Source: an uncultured bacterium (GTDB lineage: Bacteria; Desulfobacterota; Desulfovibrionia; Desulfovibrionales; Desulfovibrionaceae). From it: a DNA stretch of 8,941 nucleotides. The notes under the pieces are model-generated. The model did no database searches, was not told the DNA's origin, and saw only the letters and a list, made by a program, of their open reading frames with translations. Position numbers and translations under genes: made by a program. Below, in pieces: positions 1 to 6,404 of the stretch (position 1 is its first letter; each line of letters starts with the position of its first letter). Where the stretch lies: positions 1 through 8,941 of the forward strand of contig CAJMRA010000077.1 of the NCBI GenBank assembly GCA_905215675.1, read 5' to 3'.

Positions 1-53
1 TTCTTGTGAAAGGGGAAGGGACGACCGTCCCTGTCCCGAACGGCCCGCGCCGC
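1..53. other. Window-edge intergenic DNA with a short hairpin
   Basis: This is the non-coding sequence to the left of the repeat that ends the J-domain gene. It contains a small inverted repeat at 18-31 (GGGAC, four-base loop, GTCCC). The hairpin could belong to a terminator for the minus-strand YkgJ/J-domain transcript or for a gene outside the window. No T-run follows it on either strand, so no terminator is called. No coding region is seen here. Confidence 0.3.
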
Positions 54-115
54 TAGAGCAATTTCAGTTTGAAACGCTGCGCGTTGCAAACCATTTTCAA
101 AGGTGAAACGCTCTA
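54..115 (+). repeat. Dispersed intergenic repeat, copy 1 (short 62-bp form)
   Basis: It begins TAGAGCAATTTCA and ends TGAAACGCTCTA, so the outer six bases are a perfect inverted repeat and the next bases (TTTCA/TGAAA) continue it. Its first 40 bases match the first 40 bases of copy 3 (8793-8832) and its last 22 match the last 22 of copy 3 (8920-8941). The central 87 bp present in copy 3 is absent, so this is an internal-deletion form. An inner stem (TTTGAAACGC against GCGTTGCAAA, one mismatch) is retained. The last three bases (113-115, CTA) are, on the minus strand, the TAG stop codon of the J-domain gene. Both ends can be read as TA-flanked, which would fit a TA-targeting MITE, but no transposase is present here and the family is not identified. 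Confidence 0.85.
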
Positions 116-1012
116 CTGGGGCGTGAGTGTCAGATAGAGATCGCCCTGCCAGGGGCCGATGCGCTTGCCGAGGCCGCGCAGACGCACGGGCTTGCCGGGG
201 ATGAAATCGTGGGGCAGCGTTATTTCCACGGTGACGAGTTCGCCGGAGATGCCCTGCCGGATGCGCAGACGGATGCGGGAGCCGGGCAGCAGCATGCTTG
301 TGGGCAGGCTGAAGGACTGTTCCTCGTCGATCTGATGCCGGAGCCAGCCGGTAACGCCGTTCTTGAACAGCAGGCCGAGCCCCTTGCGCGGGCCCTTTTT
401 CAACCAGGAGACGTCAACGCGGCGTTCCTTTGCGGGCGGAGCATCCCGGCGCATGCCGCGCGGTTCGGCGCCCGCGGCCTCTTCTTCCTTGCGTGCGGCG
501 GCCGCCTCGGCGGCGGCGCGTTCGGCGTCCTGCCGGTGCAGTTCGCTGTAGATGTCTTCAAAGACGCGGCGGGCAAAGGGATCGTTCAGCAGATCCCGCA
601 GGACTTCTTCTTCCGCATAGGCGTGCGTGGTCTTGTCCGCCTTGTCCGTTTTGTCCGTCCGGTCGGTATTGTCCGATGTGTCGTCCGCGGCGCTCTTGCC
701 CGCGGCGTCATCCTGCCGGGGCGCTTCCCGCGTCTTTTCTTCCTGCGCCCTGCCGCCTTTCGGTTCCGCCCCGCCTTCCTTCCTGCCGGTATTTTCCGCC
801 GCGGGCTTCAGGACGGCGGACAGGGCCACATAGGCCTCGTTGAGACGCTGGAACTGCCGCCCGGCGTCGGGGTTGTCGGGGTGCAGATCCGGGTGAAGCT
901 CAAAGGCCCGCTTGCGATAGGCGCTTTTCAGCGTTTCGAGATCGGCGTGCTTGTCGATCTTGAGAATATCGTAGCACTCTTTGAGCGAGAGCTTCCGGGA
1001 GGGACGTTGCAT
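113..1012 (-). CDS. J-domain (DnaJ-like) co-chaperone with a DnaJ C-terminal-type domain
   Basis: A 299-residue protein. Residues about 11-66 form a J domain: helix II (LKSAYRKRAFEL) is followed by the signature HPD at 40-42, with a second HPD at 44-46, then the helix III pattern FQRLNEAYVALS. J domains stimulate ATP hydrolysis by Hsp70/DnaK. Residues about 70-130 are a low-complexity charged linker with a DNTDRTDKTDKADKT stretch. Residues 134-160 look helical, and 160-200 are rich in Ala, Glu and Arg. Residues about 240-297 resemble the DnaJ C-terminal beta domain (VTVEITLPHDFIPGKPVRLR, then GDLYLTL). There is no CxxCxGxG zinc finger and no Gly/Phe region, so this is a type II/III-like J protein rather than canonical DnaJ. 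The ATG at 1012 lies 3 nt after the stop of the Cys-cluster gene, so the two are probably cotranscribed. The stop codon is the end of repeat copy 1. Its Hsp70 partner and client are unknown. Confidence 0.85.
   Translation of the reverse strand: MQRPSRKLSLKECYDILKIDKHADLETLKSAYRKRAFELHPDLHPDNPDAGRQFQRLNEAYVALSAVLKPAAENTGRKEGGAEPKGGRAQEEKTREAPRQDDAAGKSAADDTSDNTDRTDKTDKADKTTHAYAEEEVLRDLLNDPFARRVFEDIYSELHRQDAERAAAEAAAARKEEEAAGAEPRGMRRDAPPAKERRVDVSWLKKGPRKGLGLLFKNGVTGWLRHQIDEEQSFSLPTSMLLPGSRIRLRIRQGISGELVTVEITLPHDFIPGKPVRLRGLGKRIGPWQGDLYLTLTPQ
633..677. repeat. Nine-base tandem repeat inside the J-domain gene linker
   Basis: Five consecutive 9-mers on the plus strand read TTGTCCGCC, TTGTCCGTT, TTGTCCGTC, CGGTCGGTA and TTGTCCGAT; the fourth is degenerate. 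They encode the Thr-Asp-Lys-rich linker (residues about 112-127) of the J-domain protein. The unit is a multiple of three, so gain or loss of units would change linker length without a frameshift. Confidence 0.6.
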
Positions 1013-1015
1013 AGC

Positions 1016-1465
1016 TTATCGCCTGTGGGGGAGAATAAGGGCGTTGGCTTCGGTTCGGGTATCGCTGGCCAGCAGGTGTTCCTTCACCAGATAGGCGGTT
1101 CCTTCCCGTGCAAAGTCCTCATGGCTGATGTCGGGATTGATGCCGGGGCAGAACTCCTTTGCCAGCGCCAGACTTTCGGCGTCTTCGATGTTGCCGCGGA
1201 AGAAGGGCCAGGCCTTGCAGATGGAGGGCTTGCCTTCATGGACGATGCAGCCGCGTCCATGCCGGAAGAATATGCAGTAGCCGTCTTCGCCGCAGCGGAT
1301 TTTCAGCTTGCCGTTGACGTGTTCGCCGTAGGCGGCGATGACGGCGTCGGCGCTCATGCGGAGAAAGTCGCACAGGCGTTGCAGATCGGAAGGGGAGACG
1401 ACGATGCCTCCCTTGCCTTCGCAGCAATGTCCGCACATGCGGCAATCGAACGCGGTGTTCGTCAT
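1016..1465 (-). CDS. YkgJ-family Cys-cluster (putative metal-chelating) protein
   Basis: A 149-residue soluble protein. Near the N terminus is the family hallmark CxxCGxCC (Cys 8, 11, 14, 15: DCRMCGHCC). Further cysteines follow at 58, 64, 73, 83 and 106 in contexts typical of the family (GYCIFF, GCIVHEGKPSICKAWPF, EFCPG). Proteins of this family (UPF0153/YkgJ) are predicted to bind Zn or Fe-S through these cysteines; their biochemical role is not settled. An in-frame ATG exists at 1507, but the start at 1465 is preferred because AAGGAG lies five bases upstream of it (1471-1476) and the Cys motif then sits at the usual distance from the N terminus. The gene is followed after 3 nt by the J-domain gene, which suggests a two-gene operon. 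It is preceded by 374 bp without genes, where its promoter should lie. Confidence 0.87.
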   Translation of the reverse strand: MTNTAFDCRMCGHCCEGKGGIVVSPSDLQRLCDFLRMSADAVIAAYGEHVNGKLKIRCGEDGYCIFFRHGRGCIVHEGKPSICKAWPFFRGNIEDAESLALAKEFCPGINPDISHEDFAREGTAYLVKEHLLASDTRTEANALILPHRR

Positions 1466-1470
1466 GGGAA

Positions 1471-1476
1471 CTCCTT
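1471..1476 (-). promoter_or_regulatory. Ribosome binding site of the Cys-cluster gene
   Basis: On the minus strand AAGGAG lies five bases before the ATG at 1465. This strong Shine-Dalgarno match decides the start in favour of 1465 over the upstream in-frame ATG at 1507. Confidence 0.75.
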
Positions 1477-1557
1477 GAGAAAGTTTCCCCGACGTGATCA
1501 GCGGCATGAGACGTCGCGCGGGACGGCATGCGGCGCTGTCATGCGGCGGGGAAGGGC

Positions 1558-1586
1558 AGCATACAGCGTTGCGGTATTTCGGACAA
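1558..1586 (-). promoter_or_regulatory. Candidate sigma-70-type promoter for the Cys-cluster/J-domain operon
   Basis: On the minus strand TTGTCC (1586-1581) and TATGCT (1563-1558) are separated by 17 bases. Each hexamer matches the consensus at four of six positions. The -10 element lies about 93 bases upstream of the ATG at 1465. The -35 hexamer overlaps a short inverted repeat (CGGAC-AA-GTCCG), which could be an operator. Consensus matching in GC-rich DNA is weak evidence. Confidence 0.3.
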
Positions 1587-1750
1587 GTCCGTTACGACAA
1601 CAGGACGGCGCGCCGACGCATCGCCGCTGTTACAAAATGTTATCGACCGGAGCGCCTCAAAGGAATAGGGACGTATCGGTGTGCGGCCCCTCGGGATTCG
1701 GTACGGCCGGGGAGTCCCTTTTGCGAATGCGGCAAAACGGGAGGCTTTCA

Positions 1751-1782
1751 GGGGCGCAGGGGCATGCAGGGGGAAGGGGGGG
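1751..1782 (+). other. Potential G-quadruplex motif
   Basis: Four G-tracts of 4, 4, 5 and 7 bases lie at 1751-1754, 1759-1762, 1769-1773 and 1776-1782, with loops of 4, 6 and 2 bases. This satisfies the usual four-tract, short-loop quadruplex pattern with at least four tetrads. It lies about 60-90 bases past the stop of the acyltransferase gene. The G-rich strand is the template for minus-strand transcription, so a DNA quadruplex here could impede polymerase. The third and fourth tracts overlap the 5' arm of the hairpin at 1769-1811, so the two structures are mutually exclusive. Confidence 0.5.
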
Positions 1783-1811
1783 CCGCTTCGGGTGCGGACG
1801 TCCTTCCCCCC
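1769..1811 (-). terminator. Hairpin downstream of the acyltransferase operon, possible terminator
   Basis: GGGGGAAGG (1769-1777) pairs with CCTTCCCCC (1802-1810). A smaller inner stem, CCGC (1783-1786) with GCGG (1794-1797), lies inside the loop. It begins about 29 bases after the operon's last stop codon. No U-tract follows on the minus strand, so it is not a classical intrinsic terminator. It could be an RNA 3'-end stabiliser or a pause site. Confidence 0.35.
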
Positions 1812-1839
1812 GTAAACGCATGAGGATGGAATCCGCCCC

Positions 1840-2667
1840 CTATTCCGGCAGATTGACGCCATCCTCCTTTTGCCAGTGCTCAAGATTGCCGCGGATGAAG
1901 TCGCAGATATGCTGATGCTCTTCCTTGCCGTTGCCCTGAACGCGCAGGGCGTTGCCGAAGTGATAATGCACGGGCAGCGGCGTGATTTTTCCCAGTTCCT
2001 TGAATTTTTTTCCCTGTCCCCAGGCATCCGTCTTGAGAGCCAGCGGCACCACGGGCACATTCGCCTTGCGGGCCAGCTTGACGCCTATGGTGTTGAAGTG
2101 ATGCTCGTCAAAGACCGGCATGCGGGTGCTTTGCGGGAAGACAATGATGGAGATGCCGCGGGACAGGCGCTCGACGCCACCGTCCAGCACTGCGGCGAGG
2201 TCTTCGCGCGGATTGGTGCGGCCCACGACGATGGGATCGCGCGAACGCATGACGGGGCCGAAGAAGGGCATGGTCGTCAGGCTTTTCTTGACGACGAAGG
2301 TCACGGGCCGGATGGGGCGCAGCATGCCGGGGAGCATGAAGGTTTCCAGGGTGCTCATGTGATTGGCCACATAGACGCAGGGGCCCTCGAATTCCGCGGC
2401 ATGGCGCAGCCCTTCCACGAAGACGCGACTCCCGATGCTTTCGAGGATCTCCGTCACGGCCACGCTGGCATGAACCCACGCGGCATCGTCGCACTGCCCT
2501 TTGGCGGCCCGGCGGCAGAGCCATTGCAGGGGGCCGAAGAGCAGGCGGCCATAGAACATGGCGGACGGCAGGTTGCGGCTCAGGAAGCCGAGTGCGCGCG
2601 GGGATGTTTCGTATCTGTCGAGCCCTTTGAATTTGTTTGAAAGCGTACCTTCAATAAATGGAGTCAT
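1840..2667 (-). CDS. PlsC-like lysophospholipid acyltransferase (1-acyl-glycerol-3-phosphate acyltransferase family)
   Basis: A 275-residue protein of the PlsC/AGPAT fold, whose members transfer an acyl chain from acyl-ACP or acyl-CoA to lysophosphatidic acid or a related lysolipid at the inner membrane. Motif I is VANHMSTLETF (residues 101-111). The catalytic His is 103, but the usual HX4D acid is Glu108, giving HX4E. Motif II-like sequence is SLTTMPFFGPVMRSRDPIVVGR-like (129-150). Motif III is FPQSTR (177-182) where most relatives have FPEGTR. Motif IV is VPVVPLAL (204-211). The hydrophobic patch FYGRLLFGPLQWL (38-50) could be membrane-associated. The start at 2667 is chosen because its ATG overlaps the rarA stop as ATGA; longer in-frame extensions would run inside rarA. 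It is the last gene of the four-gene operon. Substrate cannot be read from the sequence, and another lysolipid substrate is possible given the altered motifs. Confidence 0.82.
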   Translation of the reverse strand: MTPFIEGTLSNKFKGLDRYETSPRALGFLSRNLPSAMFYGRLLFGPLQWLCRRAAKGQCDDAAWVHASVAVTEILESIGSRVFVEGLRHAAEFEGPCVYVANHMSTLETFMLPGMLRPIRPVTFVVKKSLTTMPFFGPVMRSRDPIVVGRTNPREDLAAVLDGGVERLSRGISIIVFPQSTRMPVFDEHHFNTIGVKLARKANVPVVPLALKTDAWGQGKKFKELGKITPLPVHYHFGNALRVQGNGKEEHQHICDFIRGNLEHWQKEDGVNLPE

Positions 2668-3923
2668 GACCAGTCGTCCGTCTTTTTGATGTTGTGGATC
2701 TTTCGCCACCACTGGCTGAGGCGCGGTTCCTCGCCGTTGTCGCGCGGCATGTAGAAGCGGCGGTCTGCCAGTTCGGCGGGAAGATAGTCCTGCCTGATCC
2801 ACGCTTCCGGGTAGTTGTGTGGATATTTGTAGTCCTTGCCGTAGCCCCATTCCTTTTGCATCTGGGTGGTGGCGTTGCGCAGATGCAGCGGGACGGGCTG
2901 GGGGCCGTTGGTCTTGACCTCCCTTGCGGCGGCAAGATAGGCGGCATAGCTGCTGTTGCTCTTGCGGGCCAGCGCAAGATACGTCGTGGTTTCCGCCAGC
3001 GGGATAAAGCCTTCGGGCATGCCCACGAATTCCACGGCCTGCTGGCAGGCCACGGCCAGTTGCAGGGCGCGGGGATCGGCCAGCCCCACGTCCTCCGAGG
3101 CCGACAGGATGAGACGGCGGCAGACGAAACGCGGGTCCTCGCCGCCTTCCAGCAGACAGGCAAGATAATAGAGCGCCGCGTCGGGGTCGCTGCCGCGAAT
3201 GGATTTGATCAGGGCGGAGGCCAGCTCGTAGTGGCTGTCGCCGTCCTTGTCGTGGCGGGCCAGCATTTCGGGCAGCGTGGCCTTGATGCCTTCCGGCGTT
3301 TTGCGATCGTCGGGCAGGGCGGCCACATACTCCACCAGATTGAGCAGCGTGCGCGCGTCGCCGTGCGCGGCCTGCGCCAGAATGTCCAGCGCGGCGTCGG
3401 GCAGGGAAAGTTGCAGCGTGCTTGCGCCGCGTCTGGCCAGCGCCACGAGTTCGGCGTGCCCCAGAGGACGCAGGCGCAGCACATGCAGCCGCGAGAGCAG
3501 CTGCCGTGTGACGCTGAAGGAGGGATTTTCCGTGGTGGTGGCCAGCAGAATCAGCTCGCCCGATTCCACCAGCGGCAGAAAGAAATCCTGCTGCGCCTTG
3601 CTGAAACGGTGCAGCTCGTCCAGAACCAGCACCTCCACGCCCGTGAGGGATCGGCGCAGATGTTGCAGACCGGCTTCCGGCGCGCTGAGACGGAGGTATT
3701 TTTTCCCCGAGGCGCGCGCCAGCAGCAGGGCCAGCGTGGACTTGCCGCAGCCGGGCGGCCCGAAAAAAAGCAGGCTGGGCAGACGCGGCGCGCGCATGAA
3801 GGAACGGATGCGATCCGTCAGGTGCCCCTGGCCGAGAAAGTCGGCCACGTCGTCGGGGCGGAGGCGTTCGGGGAGCGGTTGCGAAACGGCCATGGGGGCG
3901 ACGGGCTGGAGGCTAGGCCGCAT
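2664..3923 (-). CDS. rarA: Replication-associated recombination protein RarA/MgsA (AAA+ ATPase)
   Basis: A 419-residue AAA+ protein of the RarA/MgsA/WRNIP1 family, related to clamp-loader ATPases, which acts at stalled replication forks together with SSB and RecA-dependent processes. Residues 21-34 carry the clamp-loader-like LRPDDVADFLGQGHL start. Walker A is GPPGCGKST (55-63). Walker B is LVLDELHRF (99-107). Sensor 1 is TTTENPSF (129-136), and an arginine-finger region is SRLHVLRL (144-151). The C-terminal half has the family signatures SIRGSDPDAALYYLACLLEG and SEDVGLADPRAL and ends near YLPAELADRRFYMPR. Length matches the family (E. coli 447). The ATG at 3923 overlaps the rsmE end by 11 bp. 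An alternative ATG at 3893, 19 nt after the rsmE stop, gives the more typical short N terminus. Neither has a clear Shine-Dalgarno, so translation is probably coupled to rsmE. The stop overlaps the acyltransferase start. Confidence 0.94.
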   Translation of the reverse strand: MRPSLQPVAPMAVSQPLPERLRPDDVADFLGQGHLTDRIRSFMRAPRLPSLLFFGPPGCGKSTLALLLARASGKKYLRLSAPEAGLQHLRRSLTGVEVLVLDELHRFSKAQQDFFLPLVESGELILLATTTENPSFSVTRQLLSRLHVLRLRPLGHAELVALARRGASTLQLSLPDAALDILAQAAHGDARTLLNLVEYVAALPDDRKTPEGIKATLPEMLARHDKDGDSHYELASALIKSIRGSDPDAALYYLACLLEGGEDPRFVCRRLILSASEDVGLADPRALQLAVACQQAVEFVGMPEGFIPLAETTTYLALARKSNSSYAAYLAAAREVKTNGPQPVPLHLRNATTQMQKEWGYGKDYKYPHNYPEAWIRQDYLPAELADRRFYMPRDNGEEPRLSQWWRKIHNIKKTDDWS

Positions 3924-4656
3924 GATCGGGCAGTTGTGAGGCCCACCAGTGCAGTCCGAGACAGAGGGTGGCCGCCGTTTCGCAGCGCAGGATGCGCGCG
4001 CCGAGACTGACGCGGGCAAATCCGGCGGCGTCGAGCGCGGCCAGTTCGCGGGGCGAGAAACCGCCTTCGGGGCCGATGGCGTAGACGGTGACGCCGGGCA
4101 GGCCCAGGAGGGACGGCTCAATGATGGCGGAAGTTTCCTCCAGTTCCCAGGGCAGGATGCGGCGATCGGCTTCCGCGGCGAGCCGCGTCAGCTCGTCCAC
4201 GCCGCCGGTAAGCGTCCGCACTTCGGGCAGCCAGGGATTGCCGGACTGCTTGATGCCGGCGATCATCTGGGCGCGCCAGGTTTCGGCGGCCTGCGGCGGC
4301 AGCTTGCCCTGACTGAAATCTCCCTGCCAGAGCCAGACGGCATGGGCCCCCAGTTCCGCGGCCTTTTCGGCAAAGAAACCGCGCCGGACGGCCTTGCTGA
4401 AGGCCAGCGCCATGACGGGCAGCGAGGAGGGGCGCGGCGTAACGGCGTCTTCCAGCAGATCGAGCAGAACCTGCTTCTTGTCCGTCTGCCGGATGCGGCA
4501 GCGGCCGACGCGGCCCCGGCCGTCCAGCAGCACGACGGGGTCGCCGACGCGCAGCCGCAGGGCCTGCGTCATGTGGCGGGCTTCCTGCCCGTCGATGATG
4601 ATGCCGGAGGGCGACGCCCAGCGTTCCGGGGAAAGGTAAAAACGGTGCTCGCCCAT
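3913..4656 (-). CDS. rsmE: 16S rRNA (uracil-1498-N3)-methyltransferase RsmE
   Basis: A 247-residue SPOUT-superfamily methyltransferase that uses S-adenosylmethionine to methylate N3 of U1498 in helix 44 of 16S rRNA in the 30S subunit. Residues 1-70 form the PUA-like RNA-binding domain (MGEHRFYLSP, then EARHMTQALRLRVGDPVVLLDGRG). The SPOUT domain follows with AEKAAELGAHAVWLW (96-110) and KQSGNPWLPEV (136-146). The trefoil-knot SAM-binding signatures are AIGPEGGFSPREL (193-205) and SLGARILRCETA (217-228). Length agrees with the family (about 240-250). The start at 4656 is supported by MGEHRFYL homology and by AAGGAG 11 bases upstream; the frame opens further upstream only inside the preceding gene. 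It lies 2 nt after the 571-residue gene and overlaps rarA. Confidence 0.95.
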   Translation of the reverse strand: MGEHRFYLSPERWASPSGIIIDGQEARHMTQALRLRVGDPVVLLDGRGRVGRCRIRQTDKKQVLLDLLEDAVTPRPSSLPVMALAFSKAVRRGFFAEKAAELGAHAVWLWQGDFSQGKLPPQAAETWRAQMIAGIKQSGNPWLPEVRTLTGGVDELTRLAAEADRRILPWELEETSAIIEPSLLGLPGVTVYAIGPEGGFSPRELAALDAAGFARVSLGARILRCETAATLCLGLHWWASQLPDHAA

Positions 4657-4658
4657 GA

Positions 4659-6374
4659 TCAGGCATTCTCCTTTTCTTTGGCGCGGGCCTTGCGCACGGC
4701 CTTGAAGCCGTCCTGCAAGGCAACCAGCCTGCCGTAATTCTTGCGTATTTCCAGACCGGCCTTTGTCAGCGTCTCTTCGGGGACGTCGATATAGGTACGG
4801 CACAGGTAGCGATCGGAAAGAATTTTTTCCACGTTTTCCACGATATCGTCCACCAGTTCGGGGAAAAAGTTGACGATCTCGAATTTCAGTTCGTTGAGCA
4901 GTTCCAGGGCGGCGCGCAGCATCCGGCGGTAGCCGATGCGCTCGCCCTTGAGCTGGCGTCCGCTGAGGTCTTCAAGGATGCGCACGCGGCGGGCCTGCTG
5001 GATGTAGCTGAACTTGGAGCAGACTTCGCGATGCAGGTCGCGCAGGGCGTCGAAGGCTTCGTCGTTGTCCGGCGAATAGAGATAGCCCGTCAGCACCTTG
5101 CTCACGTTGCAGAAGAATTCGTCGCTGTAGCCGATCATGCGGCGCTGGTGCTTGTTGAGCCAGAAATAGAGAAATTTCAGCCGCTTTTCGTCCGTATCGG
5201 TATTCTCGATGACTTCGGTGCGCTTGTAGACGATACGGCCCGTATATTCCCCGCGCACAATGTCGTTGAGGCGCAGGAACATGTTGGTGGTGTCCTTGAT
5301 GATGTTCAGGCCGGACAGCGCCTCGCCCGTGATCGGATGCAGCACTTCCTGCGAGGCGACGGACAGGGCGCGATCCTGCCGGACGTTGCTGGAGTCGAAG
5401 CGGTGCTGCCGGTAGGAGACGCGGATGATGACCACGCGTCGGGGCTTGTCGAGAAAGAAGCCCTTGCGATCCAGTTCCTCGATGACTTCGTGCTGATCCT
5501 CGTCCACGGCCACGAGGGCGATTTTTTCCAGCGCGGGATACCGTCTGTTTTCGCCGCAGGAAAGATAGGTCGTGATGGTGCGGTCCGTCTGGCCCTGGAC
5601 GCGCAGCAGGAAATGCTCGCCCATCTTGTGCAGCTTGCGGGCGAAGAGGGCGCTGGAGGTGCGGCGTTCGGAGACGATGGGAAAGCCGTAAAGCTCCATC
5701 AGGTACTGATAGACGAACATGCGGTTGCGCTCGTACATCTCGCTGTCGCCGTAGGCGAACTTGCCGATGCGCATGCCGAAGCGCTTGAGCTCGCTGTCGA
5801 TGTCCGAGGGAAAGGAGGCGAAGACCCCCGCAAGATGAAACTGCCTGTCCGCGCCGAGGGCCAGCACGTGGGCGCGATCCATGGCCAGCAGATAGGGCAT
5901 GAGCTGGGGGTAATTGTCGAGCAGGACCGTGTCGGTACGGGCGAACTGCTGGCGGAAGATTTCCTGATGCTGGCGCGGCAGGCGCGCGGCCATGGTCTGA
6001 AGGTTGAGCGCCAGCACCGTATGCTCCAGGGGGCAGCAGGCGCCTTCGCCCTCGCTGATGACGGTATGCAGCTTGTCGTACTGGAAAATTTCGGAAAAGT
6101 ACTCCAGCGGCCGTTCCAGCGCCACCAGGGCGAAGCCGGGCAGGTCCTTGTATTCGAACATGTCGTTGTCGAAGGAGGGCAGCAGTTCCCGGGCTTCCAC
6201 AAGGGGGTACGCCTTGTTCTCCTGATACGGCTTGACAAGGCAGAGGCGGATATGTACCGCATCAAGAAAGCGCTTCAGGGCCGCAAGATTGGGAATATCC
6301 ACGGGCTCGGAAAACGTGTAGGCGTCGCGCCACGGCAGCCCGTTCTTGCTGAAGATTTCTTCCCATTTGATCAT
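4659..6374 (-). CDS. Conserved-looking protein of unknown function (571 residues), first gene of the rsmE-rarA operon
   Basis: I do not recognise this family. The protein is 571 residues, with no signal peptide, no obvious membrane segment, no Walker motif and no Cys cluster (single Cys at 45, 273, 422, 452, 525 and a pair at 113-114). The N-terminal part (1-130) looks like mixed alpha/beta (FALVALERPLEYFSEIF). A middle segment has LLDNYPQLMPYLLAMDRAHVLALGADRQ-like sequence (about 151-178). A beta-rich region with KIALVAVDEDQ and RRVVIIRVSYRQ lies at 284-323. The C-terminal third (about 430-525) is strongly helical and charged, and the tail is Lys-rich (KAVRKARAKEKENA). Codon use resembles its neighbours. 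A purine-rich AGGGAAGGAACAGGGA lies upstream of the ATG. It leads a tightly packed operon with rsmE, rarA and an acyltransferase, so a cytoplasmic housekeeping or stress role is plausible, but no function is assigned. Confidence 0.85.
   Translation of the reverse strand: MIKWEEIFSKNGLPWRDAYTFSEPVDIPNLAALKRFLDAVHIRLCLVKPYQENKAYPLVEARELLPSFDNDMFEYKDLPGFALVALERPLEYFSEIFQYDKLHTVISEGEGACCPLEHTVLALNLQTMAARLPRQHQEIFRQQFARTDTVLLDNYPQLMPYLLAMDRAHVLALGADRQFHLAGVFASFPSDIDSELKRFGMRIGKFAYGDSEMYERNRMFVYQYLMELYGFPIVSERRTSSALFARKLHKMGEHFLLRVQGQTDRTITTYLSCGENRRYPALEKIALVAVDEDQHEVIEELDRKGFFLDKPRRVVIIRVSYRQHRFDSSNVRQDRALSVASQEVLHPITGEALSGLNIIKDTTNMFLRLNDIVRGEYTGRIVYKRTEVIENTDTDEKRLKFLYFWLNKHQRRMIGYSDEFFCNVSKVLTGYLYSPDNDEAFDALRDLHREVCSKFSYIQQARRVRILEDLSGRQLKGERIGYRRMLRAALELLNELKFEIVNFFPELVDDIVENVEKILSDRYLCRTYIDVPEETLTKAGLEIRKNYGRLVALQDGFKAVRKARAKEKENA
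4668..4673 (-). promoter_or_regulatory. Ribosome binding site of rsmE
   Basis: AAGGAG on the minus strand lies 11 bases before the ATG at 4656. It is embedded in the final Lys-Glu-Lys-Glu codons of the preceding 571-residue gene. It fixes the rsmE start and shows close packing of the two genes. Confidence 0.65.
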
Positions 6375-6404
6375 GGCGTCCCTGTTCCTTCCCTGCCGTC
6401 GGGC

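Larger units (their letters stand above)
1466..1839. other. 374-bp intergenic region between the two minus-strand operons
   Basis: No credible gene lies here; open frames crossing it are GC-rich shadows. From the acyltransferase side it holds a hairpin at 1769-1811 and a run of four G-tracts at 1751-1782. Toward the Cys-cluster gene it holds a candidate promoter (1558-1586), overlapped by a short inverted repeat CGGAC-AA-GTCCG (1580-1591), and the ribosome binding site at 1471-1476. It most likely separates the end of the four-gene operon from the promoter of the Cys-cluster/J-domain pair. Confidence 0.6.

Noticed and set aside
1751..1811. Classical intrinsic terminator after the acyltransferase gene
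   Set aside because: A hairpin exists but no U-tract follows it on the minus strand, so only a low-confidence structural call was made.
209..1915. 568-residue plus-strand open frame across the J-domain and Cys-cluster genes
   Set aside because: It is antisense to two genes with clear family motifs, runs on into the intergenic region and the acyltransferase gene, and has no recognisable domain. It is a typical GC-rich shadow frame.
1539..2060. 173-residue minus-strand open frame covering the intergenic region and the acyltransferase 3' end
   Set aside because: It overlaps the acyltransferase out of frame, is Arg/Pro/Ser-rich, and has no family resemblance.
2694..4010. 438-residue plus-strand open frame antisense to rarA
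   Set aside because: rarA on the opposite strand has Walker A, Walker B and sensor motifs; the antisense product has no domain and biased composition.
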